DNA of 64,000 bases. Source: Kocuria rhizophila DC2201. Its GTDB lineage: Bacteria > Actinomycetota > Actinomycetes > Actinomycetales > Micrococcaceae. Every line of letters begins with the position of its first letter. The stretch's first letter is position 1. The notes below the pieces were generated by a model that worked only from the letters and a program-made list of their open reading frames with translations, made no database searches and was not told where the DNA came from. Location: assembly GCF_000010285.1 (NCBI RefSeq), contig NC_010617.1:2604001-2668000 (forward strand), in the 5' to 3' direction. Both the position numbers and the translations under genes were made by a program. Positions 44,896 to 53,699 of the stretch are shown piece by piece.

Positions 44896-47340
44896 TCACC
44901 GGGTCGTGTCAATGGGGGCGATGCCGCCCGTTCGCCACGGGGCGTCCGCGAGCGCGCGCTGCACCCACACCGTCACGGGCCCAGGGGCCCACGCACCCAC
45001 ACCGTGGATCTCCCCCACGGGCCGGGCACCCCGCAGGGCGTTGGTCACAAACACCTCCGACGCCCCAGCGATGTCCGTGAGAGTGATGTCTTGTTCACGG
45101 ACCTCGTACCCGGCGGCCCGCAGGGTCGGGAGCACCCGGGCGCGCATCGCCCCGGGCAGGATCCGGCCGTCAACGGGCGGGGTGGTGACCACGCCAGCGC
45201 GCACCACGAACACATTTGCACGCCCGGTCTCCAGCACCGTGCCGTCCTGGTCCACCAGCAGCGGATCGCACACCGGGGACCACGGACCGGGTGTCGTGTC
45301 CAGGGCGCGGCGGTCCGCCCACTTGTGGCGGCCCCACCCGCCGGGCACCACCACCGGGTGCAGCACCCACGGATCCACGGGAGGGGCCGCGCCGGGAGGG
45401 TTCAGCGGGGCGTGGGTCATCTCGAGACACAGACTCCCAGCGTCCGGAACTGCCGTGACCCGCAGCCGGTGCGGGCCATCCAATCCGGCGGCACGCTGGA
45501 GGACCTGCTCTGCGAGCGCGCCCGGCAGCTCATGGGAGAAGCACGCCCGCACGCTGCTCCCGAGCCTTGCCAGGTGCTCCACCAGCTGCTCGGGACGCCC
45601 CTCGCGGACGAGCATCGTGGTGAAGACCCCCAGGGAGGGGTCGGGGGTCGAGCGGATCACGGGCGCGTCCCTCAGCGAGGCTGCCGCGCGCGACGGCGCC
45701 CCACCGCCTCCCACGCACGCCGGGGTCGCCACCTCCGAGGACTCCGCGTGCTCACGCCACTCCCGGGACAGCTCGGGCCCGAAGCGGGCGCCGACCGCAT
45801 CCAGCAGCGGGGCGGCCTTCACGAGGGTCTCGAACGCCTCCCCGTCCGGGTCCGAGTCGGCGACGATCCCGCCACCCACACCCAGGCGCACCGTGGCGCC
45901 CGAGAACTCGAACGTACGGATGGCCACGTTCATGGCCAGCCCCGCCACGGGACTCGCGTACCCGATCCCACCGGTGTAGACGCCCCGCGCGGTGGTCTCC
46001 AGGGCGTTGATGATCTCGGTGGCCCTGACCTTCGGCGCCCCCGTGCACGAACCGGGCGGGAACGTGGAGCGCAGGAGGGCGGCGTCGTCGAGCCCGGGGC
46101 GCAGCGTGCCGTGGACATCCGCGACCAGGTGGTGGACGCCCGTGTGCGGCTCCACGCGCGGCACGGCGGGGCTCAGGACGGAGCCGGGGACGCACACGCG
46201 GGAGAGGTCGTTGCGCATGAGGTCCACGATCATCACGTTCTCCGCGCGGTTCTTGACGGAGGCGTGCAGCTCGCGGGGGTCCGAGTCCGCGGGCGCGGTG
46301 CCCTTGATCGGGGAGGTCAGCACGTCGCGGCCGGTGCGGCGCAGGTAGAGCTCGGGCGAGAAGCTGGCCACCGCGCCGCCCGGCACGCGCAGGAACGCGG
46401 CGAAGCGCGGGCGCAGCCGCTCGTGGCCCGCGCAGAACAGGTCCAGCGGGTCTCCGTCGAAGCCCGCCGTGAGCTCGCGGCAGATGTTCGCCTGGAAGAT
46501 GTCCCCGTCCCGGATGTGCTCCAGCGCGCGCCGCACGGCCTCGGCGTGGGCCTCGCCGGTCACGGCGGCTTCGAACGGCCCGCACCGGTACGGGCGCGGG
46601 GCGCACACCCCGGATGACGACGCCGCGGGGCCGGGCACCGCAGGCCCGTCCGGTTCCGGAGGGGAGCCCTTCGTGCCGCCCAGGGTGGCGTCCCTCGGGG
46701 GTGGGGCGGCATCCAGGGGCGGCGCCGGAAGGTCGTGCCCCGCGGCCGCCGTCGAGGGACCCTCGCCGGCGAGCGTCCGTTGCACCGCGGCCATCGTCTC
46801 GGCCACCCGGGCAGGGTCCGCTCCGGGAAGGGACTCGCAGAACCAGCGGTCCGCGGCGTCGTCGTGCACCAGGACGTGGTCATAGTGCGCGAGGTGGTGC
46901 TCCGGCAGGCCGCCCGAGCGCGGAGGGGCGGGCGGGAGCGACTCGAGGCGACGCGAGAGCTGGTAGCCGAGGTAGCCGATCCACCCGCCGCCGAACCGGG
47001 CGGGATCTTCGGCGGCGCGGCCGAGGGCTGGGGGGCCGAGGCCGCTTGCACCTGGTGTGGCGGGGGCACAGAGGGCGTGGGCGGGAGCGTCGAGATCGTG
47101 CCGGTTCCTGCCCGCGCTGGGCGGTGCGGCGCCCTCCGCGGTGCGCACGGCGTCGTCGTCCCCGGAACCCAGTGCGGCGAACGGGTCCTCGTCCGCACCC
47201 ACCACGCGCGTGGGCCGGACGCCGATTACCGCGTCCCCGTGCGCCCAGTCGCCGAGCAGCGCCGCGAGTCCGGGCTCGTCGCGCAGCGCGCGCAGCATCT
47301 GCACGGGACTCACGCGGTGCGGCAGGGCGGTGCGGGGCAC
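44896..47340 (-). CDS. Aminodeoxychorismate synthase/lyase fusion (PabB-PabC)
   Basis: An 814-residue fusion for p-aminobenzoate (folate) synthesis. GTG 47338-47340 is chosen because GAGGAAC precedes it. PabB core: EHIRDGDIFQANICRELTAG, SPELYLRRTGRDVLTSPIKG followed by Thr (the PIKGT form of PabB), and STFPPGSCTGAPKVRATEI. PabC part, from about residue 545: SLGVFTTMLVREGRPEQLVE, GRHKWADRRAL with the PLP Lys, and LETGRANVFVV. There is no PabA glutaminase domain, so it needs one in trans. The first 280 residues have Ala/Pro/Gly-rich linkers containing repeat cores at 46616, 46853 and 47147; another is at 46079. Confidence 0.9.
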   Translation of the reverse strand: MPRTALPHRVSPVQMLRALRDEPGLAALLGDWAHGDAVIGVRPTRVVGADEDPFAALGSGDDDAVRTAEGAAPPSAGRNRHDLDAPAHALCAPATPGASGLGPPALGRAAEDPARFGGGWIGYLGYQLSRRLESLPPAPPRSGGLPEHHLAHYDHVLVHDDAADRWFCESLPGADPARVAETMAAVQRTLAGEGPSTAAAGHDLPAPPLDAAPPPRDATLGGTKGSPPEPDGPAVPGPAASSSGVCAPRPYRCGPFEAAVTGEAHAEAVRRALEHIRDGDIFQANICRELTAGFDGDPLDLFCAGHERLRPRFAAFLRVPGGAVASFSPELYLRRTGRDVLTSPIKGTAPADSDPRELHASVKNRAENVMIVDLMRNDLSRVCVPGSVLSPAVPRVEPHTGVHHLVADVHGTLRPGLDDAALLRSTFPPGSCTGAPKVRATEIINALETTARGVYTGGIGYASPVAGLAMNVAIRTFEFSGATVRLGVGGGIVADSDPDGEAFETLVKAAPLLDAVGARFGPELSREWREHAESSEVATPACVGGGGAPSRAAASLRDAPVIRSTPDPSLGVFTTMLVREGRPEQLVEHLARLGSSVRACFSHELPGALAEQVLQRAAGLDGPHRLRVTAVPDAGSLCLEMTHAPLNPPGAAPPVDPWVLHPVVVPGGWGRHKWADRRALDTTPGPWSPVCDPLLVDQDGTVLETGRANVFVVRAGVVTTPPVDGRILPGAMRARVLPTLRAAGYEVREQDITLTDIAGASEVFVTNALRGARPVGEIHGVGAWAPGPVTVWVQRALADAPWRTGGIAPIDTTR

Positions 47341-47480
47341 GGGTTCCTCTCGAGGGCGGGGCTGGTCGAGCCCATGATACGAACCCACCGCCCCGCGCGG
47401 GTGCGCGGAGCGGCGGGTTCGACGAGGCAGGGGCGGGTGGCAGCGGCGTCGCCGTCCCGGGGGGGGCACCCGCGGGGCAC

Positions 47481-47491
47481 GACGACGCCGC
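47481..47491. repeat. Dispersed GACGACGCCGC repeat, core copy
   Basis: Exact core 4 bp beyond the stop codon of the HVA1/DUF2945 gene, in the 155 bp gap before the PabB-PabC gene. Confidence 0.6.
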
Positions 47492-47495
47492 GCGC

Positions 47496-47708
47496 TCAGT
47501 CCTCGGGCGCGGCCTCCAGGGCAGAGGCGTGGTGCGCGGCCTGCGAGCCGGTCTTCTCCGACTCGACCTCGTGCACCGGATCGTCGTCCGTGGCCTTGAA
47601 CGTCTGACCCTTGAACTCGAACTCGTCCGTGTGCGTGGACCGGACCGTCCCCTGGGTGGGCCCCTGCGGGGTGTTCCACTGGACGCGGTCGCCCGTGCTG
47701 AACGCCAT
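47496..47708 (-). CDS. HVA1/DUF2945 (hypervirulence-associated, TUDOR-like) protein
   Basis: A 70-residue protein with a short SH3/TUDOR-like fold: FSTGDRVQWNTPQGPTQGTV, then THTDEFEFKGQTFKATDDDP. The domain is common in small soil-bacterial proteins of unknown role; the family name comes from a fungal gene. The ribosome site GAGGAGAGG is strong. It lies 30 bp downstream of the NADP oxidoreductase stop in the same direction, so they may be co-transcribed. Confidence 0.82.
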   Translation of the reverse strand: MAFSTGDRVQWNTPQGPTQGTVRSTHTDEFEFKGQTFKATDDDPVHEVESEKTGSQAAHHASALEAAPED

Positions 47709-47738
47709 GGTGTGCCTCTCCTCAGTGGTGCGCGGTGA

Positions 47739-48758
47739 TCAGATCTTCACGACCATCTTGCCGGTGTTCGCGCCCTTCATCATGTCGATGAAGGCGTCCA
47801 CGGCGTGGTCCAGGCCCTCCACCACGGTCTCGTCGTAGGCGATCTTCCCGGAGGTGAACCACTCGGTCATCCGGGAGGTGTACTCCTCGGTGACGTCCCA
47901 GTGGTCACCCATGGTGAAGCCTTCGAGCATGAGCGAGTTCTTGATGATGTTGCCCATGTTGTCCGGGCCGCAGGGGCGCTCGGTGGAGTTGTACTGGCTG
48001 ATCGCGCCGCACACCGCCACCCGGCCGTGCCGGTTCAGCACGTCGAGGGCCGCCTCGAGGTGGTCGCCGCCCACGTTGTCGTAGTAGACGTCCACGCCGT
48101 CCTCGCCCACGGCCTTCGCGAGCTGCTCACGGATGGGGGCGTCCTTGTAGTTGAGCACCGCGTCGAAGCCGTACTTCTCGGTCAGCAGCTTGGCCTTCTC
48201 GTCCGAACCGGCGGAGCCGATCACGTACGAGGCGCCCAGCTGCTTGGCGATCTGACCGGCCGCGGAGCCCACGGCACCGGCAGCACCGGAGACGAACACG
48301 CGGTCGCCCTCCTTCAGCCCGGCAATGCGGGTGAGCCCGGTGTAGGCGGTCATGCCCGTCATCCCCAGGATGCCCAGGTACACGGACAGCGGGGTGTCCG
48401 GGAGCTCCTGGATGGCGGTGAACTCGTCCGCGGAGCCCTGTGCGAGGTCCCGCCAACCGTACTGGTGCAGCACGGGGGTGCCCTCGGGCAGCTTCTCGGA
48501 GCGGGACTCGACCACGCGGCCCACGGCGCCGCCGGTCATGGTCTCGTTCAGCGCGAACGGCGGCACGTAGCTCTTCTCGTCCCGCATGCGGCCGCGCATG
48601 TAGGGGTCCACGGAGATGAACTCGTTGCGCACGCGCACCTGGCCGTCCTGCAGCTCGGGCAGCTCCACGGTCTCGGTGCGGAAGTTCTCGGGCTCGGGCC
48701 ACCCCTCCGGGCGGGAGACGAGCTGGATCTGTGTGCTGATGGAATCGTTGGTAGCCAT
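47739..48758 (-). CDS. NADP-dependent oxidoreductase (MDR, CurA/PTGR-type)
   Basis: A 339-residue zinc-free medium-chain reductase that reduces activated C=C bonds with NADPH. Signatures are NEFISVDPYMRGRMRDEKSY in the N-terminal catalytic domain, GDRVFVSGAAGAVGSAAGQI (the AxxGxxG nucleotide motif), and VDVYYDNVGGDHLEAALDVL. RPCGPDNMGNIIKNSLMLEG is typical of the prostaglandin-reductase/CurA group. The likely role is detoxification of enones or enals; the substrate is unassigned. Confidence 0.92.
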   Translation of the reverse strand: MATNDSISTQIQLVSRPEGWPEPENFRTETVELPELQDGQVRVRNEFISVDPYMRGRMRDEKSYVPPFALNETMTGGAVGRVVESRSEKLPEGTPVLHQYGWRDLAQGSADEFTAIQELPDTPLSVYLGILGMTGMTAYTGLTRIAGLKEGDRVFVSGAAGAVGSAAGQIAKQLGASYVIGSAGSDEKAKLLTEKYGFDAVLNYKDAPIREQLAKAVGEDGVDVYYDNVGGDHLEAALDVLNRHGRVAVCGAISQYNSTERPCGPDNMGNIIKNSLMLEGFTMGDHWDVTEEYTSRMTEWFTSGKIAYDETVVEGLDHAVDAFIDMMKGANTGKMVVKI

Positions 48759-48923
48759 GTATGCATCGTGGCACGCCCGGACGCTTGCCGCAGCAAGGAT
48801 TCGCGCCCAGCGGACGTTGCCCCCGGTTGCTCGTCACATGGGGCAGCCCAGGAGTAATTTACGCGCCCCACGGTGATTGCCGGCCCCGCACGGACCGGCT
48901 CCCGGGGGCACCCCGCGCGCGGC

Positions 48924-49046
48924 TCAGCCCTGACGAGCCTTCATGCGCGGGTTCTTCTTGTTGATCACGTAGGTCTTGCCCCGGCGGCGGACCACCTGCG
49001 AGCCGGGGATCTGCTTGAGGGAGCGGAGCGAGGTGCGGACCTTCAC
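48924..49046 (-). CDS. ykgO: 50S ribosomal protein L36, zinc-independent (C-minus) paralogue
   Basis: A 40-residue protein from GTG 49044-49046: [19 protein letters not shown], then [20 protein letters not shown]. It lacks the Cys residues that bind zinc in standard L36. C-minus paralogues replace the zinc form under zinc shortage and are usually repressed by Zur. A Zur-like box (49064-49076) is just upstream. It was too short for an ORF cut-off but the family match is clear. Confidence 0.92.
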   Translation of the reverse strand: MKVRTSLRSLKQIPGSQVVRRRGKTYVINKKNPRMKARQG

Positions 49047-49063
49047 GGAGCTTCCTTTTTGCG

Positions 49064-49085
49064 AATAATTCTCATTCAGGAGAAT
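49064..49085 (-). promoter_or_regulatory. Zur-like box upstream of the L36 paralogue
   Basis: On the minus strand AATGAGAATTATT matches the actinobacterial Zur core AATGATAATCATT at 11 of 13 positions. It overlaps a perfect 6-6-6 inverted repeat, ATTCTC-ATTCAG-GAGAAT (49068-49085). It lies 18 bp ahead of the GTG start and inside the 3' end of the histidine-kinase gene. Confidence 0.7.
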
Positions 49086-50661
49086 AGCACGGCGGGCCGG
49101 CATCCACGGCCCGCTGCACCGGTTCGCCCTGCTGGGTCGTCAGGGGGAGATCCAGCGTGACGGTGGTGCCTTCCCCCTCCACCGACTCCAGGGCCACGGA
49201 CCCCCCGTGCTGCTCCACGATGGTGCGCATGATTACGAGCCCCAGTCCCGTTCCGGGCACCTGCTGGGCCGTGGCGTTGGAGGCCCGGGTGAAGCTCGTG
49301 AAGAGGGACCCCACCTCTTTCTCGGGAATGCCCATCCCGGTGTCCGTGCACGTCAGGCGGACTCCCGTGCCACCGGAGGTGCGTTCCAGCGTCAGCGTGA
49401 CCGCGCCGTGGGGCGGGGTGAACTTGATGGCGTTGCCCACCACGTTGGTGACGGCCCGCTCCAGACGGTCCCGGTCCCCGGACACGGGCCATGAACCGTC
49501 CGTGTCCGCGTGGACGGTCACCTCGCCCGCCGCGGCCTGGGGAACGAGATTGGTGACCACCCCGGACACGCACTCTGCGAGGTCCAGCACACGGTGGCGC
49601 GCCGAGCGGTTCTCCTGGTCCTGGTCCAGCTTGTTGATCAGCAGCAGGTCCTCGATCAGCAGCCGCAGCCGTTCCGTGTTGCGCCGCACCACTTCCAGCA
49701 CGCGGGCCTGTTCCGGGCCGACACTGCCGAAGTCCCCGTCCTGGAGCATCTCCACATAGCCGCTGATGGACGTGAGCGGGGTTCGCAGCTCGTGGTTGGT
49801 GGTGGAGACGAACACGGATTTCTGGCGGTTGAGCTCCGTGAGCTGCTCCAGGGTGCGCTCCCGCTGCTCCACCACGTCCCGGGCCTCGCGGGTGAAGGCG
49901 TTGAAGGACGCGGCGAGGCCCACCACTTCAAGAGCGCCGTGGGAGGTTTCCGCGACGGCGTCATGATCGCCCGCACGCTGCCTCGCCACCGTGCGCTGCA
50001 GCGCGAGCAGCGGCGCCCCGAGGGCGCGGTCCGCGCGGCCCAGGGCGAGGAACGCCACCGCGATCGACAGCATCGCGGCAGTCACCACGGCGGCCGCGGC
50101 CAGGGTCATGGACCGGTTCAGATCCGCTCTGCGCTGCTCCCGCAGGCGGGAGGCGTCCGCCCGGACGTCCTCCAGTGTGCCGAGGGCCCGGTCCATGGCG
50201 GATGTCGTGAGGGGGAGGTCCAGAGATCTCCGCGGGGTGTCCCTCCCTGGTTCCCGGGTGAGGCCGAGCCACGTGTCCACGGACTCGTTCAAGGACCGCA
50301 GCTGCGGCAGCCGCCCGGCCGCCACCTCACCCAGGACGTCCTGGGCCGCAGCGAGGTCCGCCGTGGCCTCCGCGTACTCCCGCGCAAAGGTCCGGTCTCC
50401 GCTGACCGCGTAGCCGCGCGCGGCCGTCTGGGCACGCAGCAGCGTGGCCTCCACCTGGTGCGTGGCATCCATCAGGGGTGTGATGGTGGTGCGCGTGGTG
50501 GCCACGTTCAGCTGCACCGTGTGCAGGCCCCACAGCGCGGTGGCGCCGGTGAAGAGCAGTGCGAGGCACAACAGGGCGAGCACCTGCAGGAGGATGGCGC
50601 GCACCCCGCGGTGGCGGACACCGTCCCGCACGCGGGTCACTGCCGGGAAGCGGGCGCTCAT
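49072..50661 (-). CDS. Membrane sensor histidine kinase with CHASE3-like input domain
   Basis: A 529-residue kinase. One N-terminal helix ([20 protein letters not shown]) is followed by an extracellular helical domain of about 135 residues of CHASE3 type ([20 protein letters not shown]). A second helix, a HAMP-like linker and a coiled coil come next. HisKA is [20 protein letters not shown] with the phospho-His; the ATPase has [25 protein letters not shown] and [21 protein letters not shown] 50659-50661 overlaps the glycosyltransferase stop (ATGA). It is last in an operon with a response regulator, a HEAT protein and a glycosyltransferase. Confidence 0.92.
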   Translation of the reverse strand: MSARFPAVTRVRDGVRHRGVRAILLQVLALLCLALLFTGATALWGLHTVQLNVATTRTTITPLMDATHQVEATLLRAQTAARGYAVSGDRTFAREYAEATADLAAAQDVLGEVAAGRLPQLRSLNESVDTWLGLTREPGRDTPRRSLDLPLTTSAMDRALGTLEDVRADASRLREQRRADLNRSMTLAAAAVVTAAMLSIAVAFLALGRADRALGAPLLALQRTVARQRAGDHDAVAETSHGALEVVGLAASFNAFTREARDVVEQRERTLEQLTELNRQKSVFVSTTNHELRTPLTSISGYVEMLQDGDFGSVGPEQARVLEVVRRNTERLRLLIEDLLLINKLDQDQENRSARHRVLDLAECVSGVVTNLVPQAAAGEVTVHADTDGSWPVSGDRDRLERAVTNVVGNAIKFTPPHGAVTLTLERTSGGTGVRLTCTDTGMGIPEKEVGSLFTSFTRASNATAQQVPGTGLGLVIMRTIVEQHGGSVALESVEGEGTTVTLDLPLTTQQGEPVQRAVDAGPPCYSPE

Positions 50662-52103
50662 CCGTCCACCTCCGTGAAACCCGAACGGGTCATGGTGCCC
50701 CACTGCTGGCGGCGCCCCAGCAGGGAGGCCACCCAGCCCTCCATGCGCCACCACGCCGTGAGCTGGCGGTAGCCCAGGTTCTCCAGCACGACGGCCCACA
50801 GCGTGATCCCGAGGTCCCGCCAGCGGGGGTACTTGTGGTAGCTCAACTCCTCGATGGTCACGGCGGCAAGGGTCACGATCATGGCGTAGGCGTAGGCCAC
50901 GAGCATGAACAGCACGAAGTACTGCACCGTCACCAGGCCCAGGGCGAAACCGAGCGCGATGAGCACCAGTCCGGCCAGCTCCAGCAGGGGGGCGATGAGC
51001 TCGAAGAGCCAGTAGTAGGGCACGGCCACGAGCCCCAGCCGGCCGTAGCGGGGGTTGCCGAGCATGTCCCGGTAGGCCCACAGGGTCTCCCACAGACCCC
51101 GGTGCCAGCGGGCGCGCTGCCTGCGCAGCACGGGCAGGGTGCTGGGGACCTCTGTCCAGCAGATGGGCTCCGTGAGGAAGGTGACGCGGTAGGGCCGACG
51201 CTGTTTGCGGAACGTGCGGTGCAGGCGCATGACCAGTTCGAAGTCCTCACCGATGCTGCTGGCGTCCAGGCCTCCCACCGTCACGAGAGCATCCCGGCGG
51301 AAGACACCGAACGCGCCGCTGATGAGCAGCAGGGCGTTGATCCGGGACCAGCCTGCGCGCCCCAGGTGGAAGGCCCGCAGGTACTCCATCACCTGGATGT
51401 CCGCCAGGGGGTTGCCGGGCATCCGGACCTCCAGCACGCGCCCGCCCTTCACGCGGCACCCGTTGACGGCGCGGATCACTCCCCCGGCCGCCACCGTGGA
51501 GATCGGGTCCTCGATGAAGGGCCGGGACACCGCCAGCAGCGCCCCGGGGTCCAGGATGGAGTCCGAGTCCACGAACAGCACCAGGTCCTCGCGAGCCAGG
51601 TTGACGCCCACGTTGATGGAGTCGGAGCGGCCCGAGTTGCGCTTGCGCACCACGGTCAGCCGGGTCCGCCCGTCCCGTGGGACGTGGATGCTGGTGGGTG
51701 CCTCCCGCACCGGAACGTCCTCGGGCATCTGCCGGGACACCGGCACCAGGTCGAAGGCCCGGCGCAGCACCTCGAAGCCGTTGTCGGTGCTGCCGTCGTC
51801 CACCACGATCACTTCGTGGCGCGGGTGCTGCAGCGACAGGAAGGACTCCACGGCCACGCGGATGCCGACCTCCTCGTTGTGCATGGGTGCCACCACGCTG
51901 ATGCCGGGCATGGTGCGGGAGCGGATCAGCTCCTCCCGCCCCGCAAAGGGGATTCGGCGGCGGTGGGCCACGAAGTCCACCGCCGCCAGGACGATCATCA
52001 CCAGGTAGGACGTGTTGATCAGCAGGAAGTAGATCAGCACCGGCACCGCGATGAACGCCAGGATCGCGGCCACAGCGCCGCGCAGCAGCTCAAGCCACTC
52101 CAC
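50658..52103 (-). CDS. Processive family 2 glycosyltransferase, membrane (hyaluronan/cellulose-synthase-like)
   Basis: A 481-residue membrane enzyme. One or two N-terminal helices precede the GT-A domain: ISVVAPMHNEEVGIRVAV, EVIVVDDGSTDNGFEVL, LFVDSDSILDPGALLAV (DxD), GEDFELVMRL (ED base), and QRARWHRGLWETL, the Q(R/Q)xRW product-binding motif of processive synthases. About four C-terminal helices follow. This architecture matches polysaccharide synthases such as PgaC or hyaluronan synthase. It sits between HEAT protein and kinase genes with overlapping codons on both sides, so a signal-controlled exopolysaccharide is likely; the sugar is unknown. Confidence 0.9.
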   Translation of the reverse strand: MEWLELLRGAVAAILAFIAVPVLIYFLLINTSYLVMIVLAAVDFVAHRRRIPFAGREELIRSRTMPGISVVAPMHNEEVGIRVAVESFLSLQHPRHEVIVVDDGSTDNGFEVLRRAFDLVPVSRQMPEDVPVREAPTSIHVPRDGRTRLTVVRKRNSGRSDSINVGVNLAREDLVLFVDSDSILDPGALLAVSRPFIEDPISTVAAGGVIRAVNGCRVKGGRVLEVRMPGNPLADIQVMEYLRAFHLGRAGWSRINALLLISGAFGVFRRDALVTVGGLDASSIGEDFELVMRLHRTFRKQRRPYRVTFLTEPICWTEVPSTLPVLRRQRARWHRGLWETLWAYRDMLGNPRYGRLGLVAVPYYWLFELIAPLLELAGLVLIALGFALGLVTVQYFVLFMLVAYAYAMIVTLAAVTIEELSYHKYPRWRDLGITLWAVVLENLGYRQLTAWWRMEGWVASLLGRRQQWGTMTRSGFTEVDG

Positions 52104-53187
52104 GGCCGGCCCCTCTCATGGCGCTCAGCTGCAGCGCGTAGTGGGCGGGGTGCACGGCGGGGGTCTCCCCGTCCAGGGCGCCCAGCAGCCTCTCCCGCCC
52201 GGCAGGGCCCAGTTCGGTGAGTGCCACCGCGGCCCGCTCCGCCAGCCGGGGCCGGGTGTCCTCGACCAGGGGGGCCAGGGCCGCCGCGGAGGCGGGCAGG
52301 CCCAGCCGTTCGAGGGACTCCACGGCGGCGAGCGCCACGCTCTCGTCCCGGTGGCGGGCGAACTCGGACAGGACGGCGAGGTCCTGCGCTCCCCCCACCC
52401 ATCCCAGGGCGTCGACGAAGGCGGCGAGGGCACGGGGATCGGTCTCCTGCGCCAGGCGATCACGCACGACGGGAGCGGCACCCGGCACGGGGCGCACTCC
52501 GATCACGGTTGCCGCCACGTGGCGCACGGCGGGGTCCGGGTGCAGGGTGGCGTCCGCGATCACGGGTGCCGCGTCGTCGTCGAAGGCGCACAGGGACTCC
52601 ACGGCCACCCAGCTGGGCAGTCCGCGGGGACGACGCCGCGGGGCCACCGCGCGCAGCACGGCGCGCGCCGCGGAACCGTCGCCGAGCAGCGCCAGGGCAC
52701 GGGCGGCGGCAACCACCACGTCCGCGGAACGGTCCTGGAGCAGGGGCAGGAGCCGGGGCGCGGACTCGCGGGCGCGCATCAGGCCGAGGGTCCAGGCGGC
52801 GTGGGCGCGGCGCACTGCACTGTGGGAGGAGAGCCCCGCGAGGGCCCACTGGGCGCGCCCGTGGGCTTCGAGCACCCGGGCCAGGGCACGGGCGGGTTCC
52901 CCCCTGACCTTGGAGAGCATCGCGGAGACGGCGCGGTCCACCACCGGCACGCGGCGCCGGGGCACCGCGGTCAGGCGGCGCAGGGCGGAGGCGTCGTCGT
53001 CCTCACCAGATGCGACCTCGAGCATTGCGGGGCGCAGCTCACCGAGCAGCTTCGCGTCCCGGCGCTCACGCCACTGCCGGCCGGCACGCGATCCCAGGAC
53101 AGTCGCGAGGAGCAGGACCGCGGCCCACACCAGGACCCACAGCGCCCAGGACAGCAGCTGCGCGGAGACCACCGTGGGGGTCACCAC
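52090..53187 (-). CDS. Membrane-anchored HEAT-repeat protein
   Basis: A 365-residue protein. One N-terminal helix, LLSWALWVLVWAAVLLLATV, is followed by a cytoplasmic region of about seven HEAT-like helical repeats (for example RRAHAAWTLGLMRARESAP, ADVVVAAARALALLGDGSA, ESVALAAVESLERLGLPAS). Such solenoids bind other proteins. It starts with GTG 53185-53187 just after the response regulator and overlaps the glycosyltransferase start by 14 bp. It probably links signal input to the synthase. An exact repeat core (52629-52639) lies in the coding region. Confidence 0.85.
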   Translation of the reverse strand: MVTPTVVSAQLLSWALWVLVWAAVLLLATVLGSRAGRQWRERRDAKLLGELRPAMLEVASGEDDDASALRRLTAVPRRRVPVVDRAVSAMLSKVRGEPARALARVLEAHGRAQWALAGLSSHSAVRRAHAAWTLGLMRARESAPRLLPLLQDRSADVVVAAARALALLGDGSAARAVLRAVAPRRRPRGLPSWVAVESLCAFDDDAAPVIADATLHPDPAVRHVAATVIGVRPVPGAAPVVRDRLAQETDPRALAAFVDALGWVGGAQDLAVLSEFARHRDESVALAAVESLERLGLPASAAALAPLVEDTRPRLAERAAVALTELGPAGRERLLGALDGETPAVHPAHYALQLSAMRGAGRGVA

Positions 53188-53194
53188 CGCGGGG

Positions 53195-53578
53195 TCACCG
53201 GCCCCGGCCGAGGAGGCTGTTCACACGGTGCAGCAGCTCACGGGGACTGAAGGGTTTGGTGACGTACTCGTCCGCGCCGGTGCTGTACCCGTCGTCCACG
53301 TCCGTGTCACGGGCGCGGGCGGTCAGCAGGAGCACCTTGACGCTGCTCAGCCGCTCCGTGGCGCGGATCTGGCGCAGCACGTCCAGTCCGCTGAGACCGG
53401 GCATCATGACGTCCAGCACCACGAGGTCCGGGATGGCGTCCTCCAGCGCGCCCAGCGCAGCGGTGCCGTCCTCCACCGCCCGGACCTCGTATCCCGCCTG
53501 CTGCAGTTTGAAGACCACGAGGTCGCGGATGTCGGGGTCGTCGTCCGCAACGAGGACGGACGGGTGTTCAGGGCTCAC
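53195..53578 (-). CDS. Stand-alone CheY-like response regulator
   Basis: A 127-residue receiver domain with no output domain. GTG 53576-53578 is chosen because GGAG lies 7 bp upstream; the longer frame adds unlike residues. Conserved sites are the acidic pocket in SVLVADDDPDIRDLV, the phospho-Asp in DLVVLDVMMPGLSG, Thr in VLLLTARARD and Lys in YVTKPFSPREL. It is first in the operon with the HEAT protein, glycosyltransferase and kinase, so it probably acts by protein contact and not by DNA binding. Confidence 0.92.
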   Translation of the reverse strand: MSPEHPSVLVADDDPDIRDLVVFKLQQAGYEVRAVEDGTAALGALEDAIPDLVVLDVMMPGLSGLDVLRQIRATERLSSVKVLLLTARARDTDVDDGYSTGADEYVTKPFSPRELLHRVNSLLGRGR

Positions 53579-53699
53579 GAGGGCGCTCCGTGTGTCTGGG
53601 GGGATGGACACGCTCCGGGTCCGCGGCAGCGGAGGAGATGAGGCCAAGAGTATTCGAATACATGCAGGTTGGTGGGAGGTGACACTTCGCGCGGTGGAA

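Noticed and set aside
49072-51093. Extended 673-residue histidine kinase
   Set aside because: The N-terminal extension is the shadow of the glycosyltransferase; MSARFPAV at 50661 starts a normal kinase and overlaps by ATGA.
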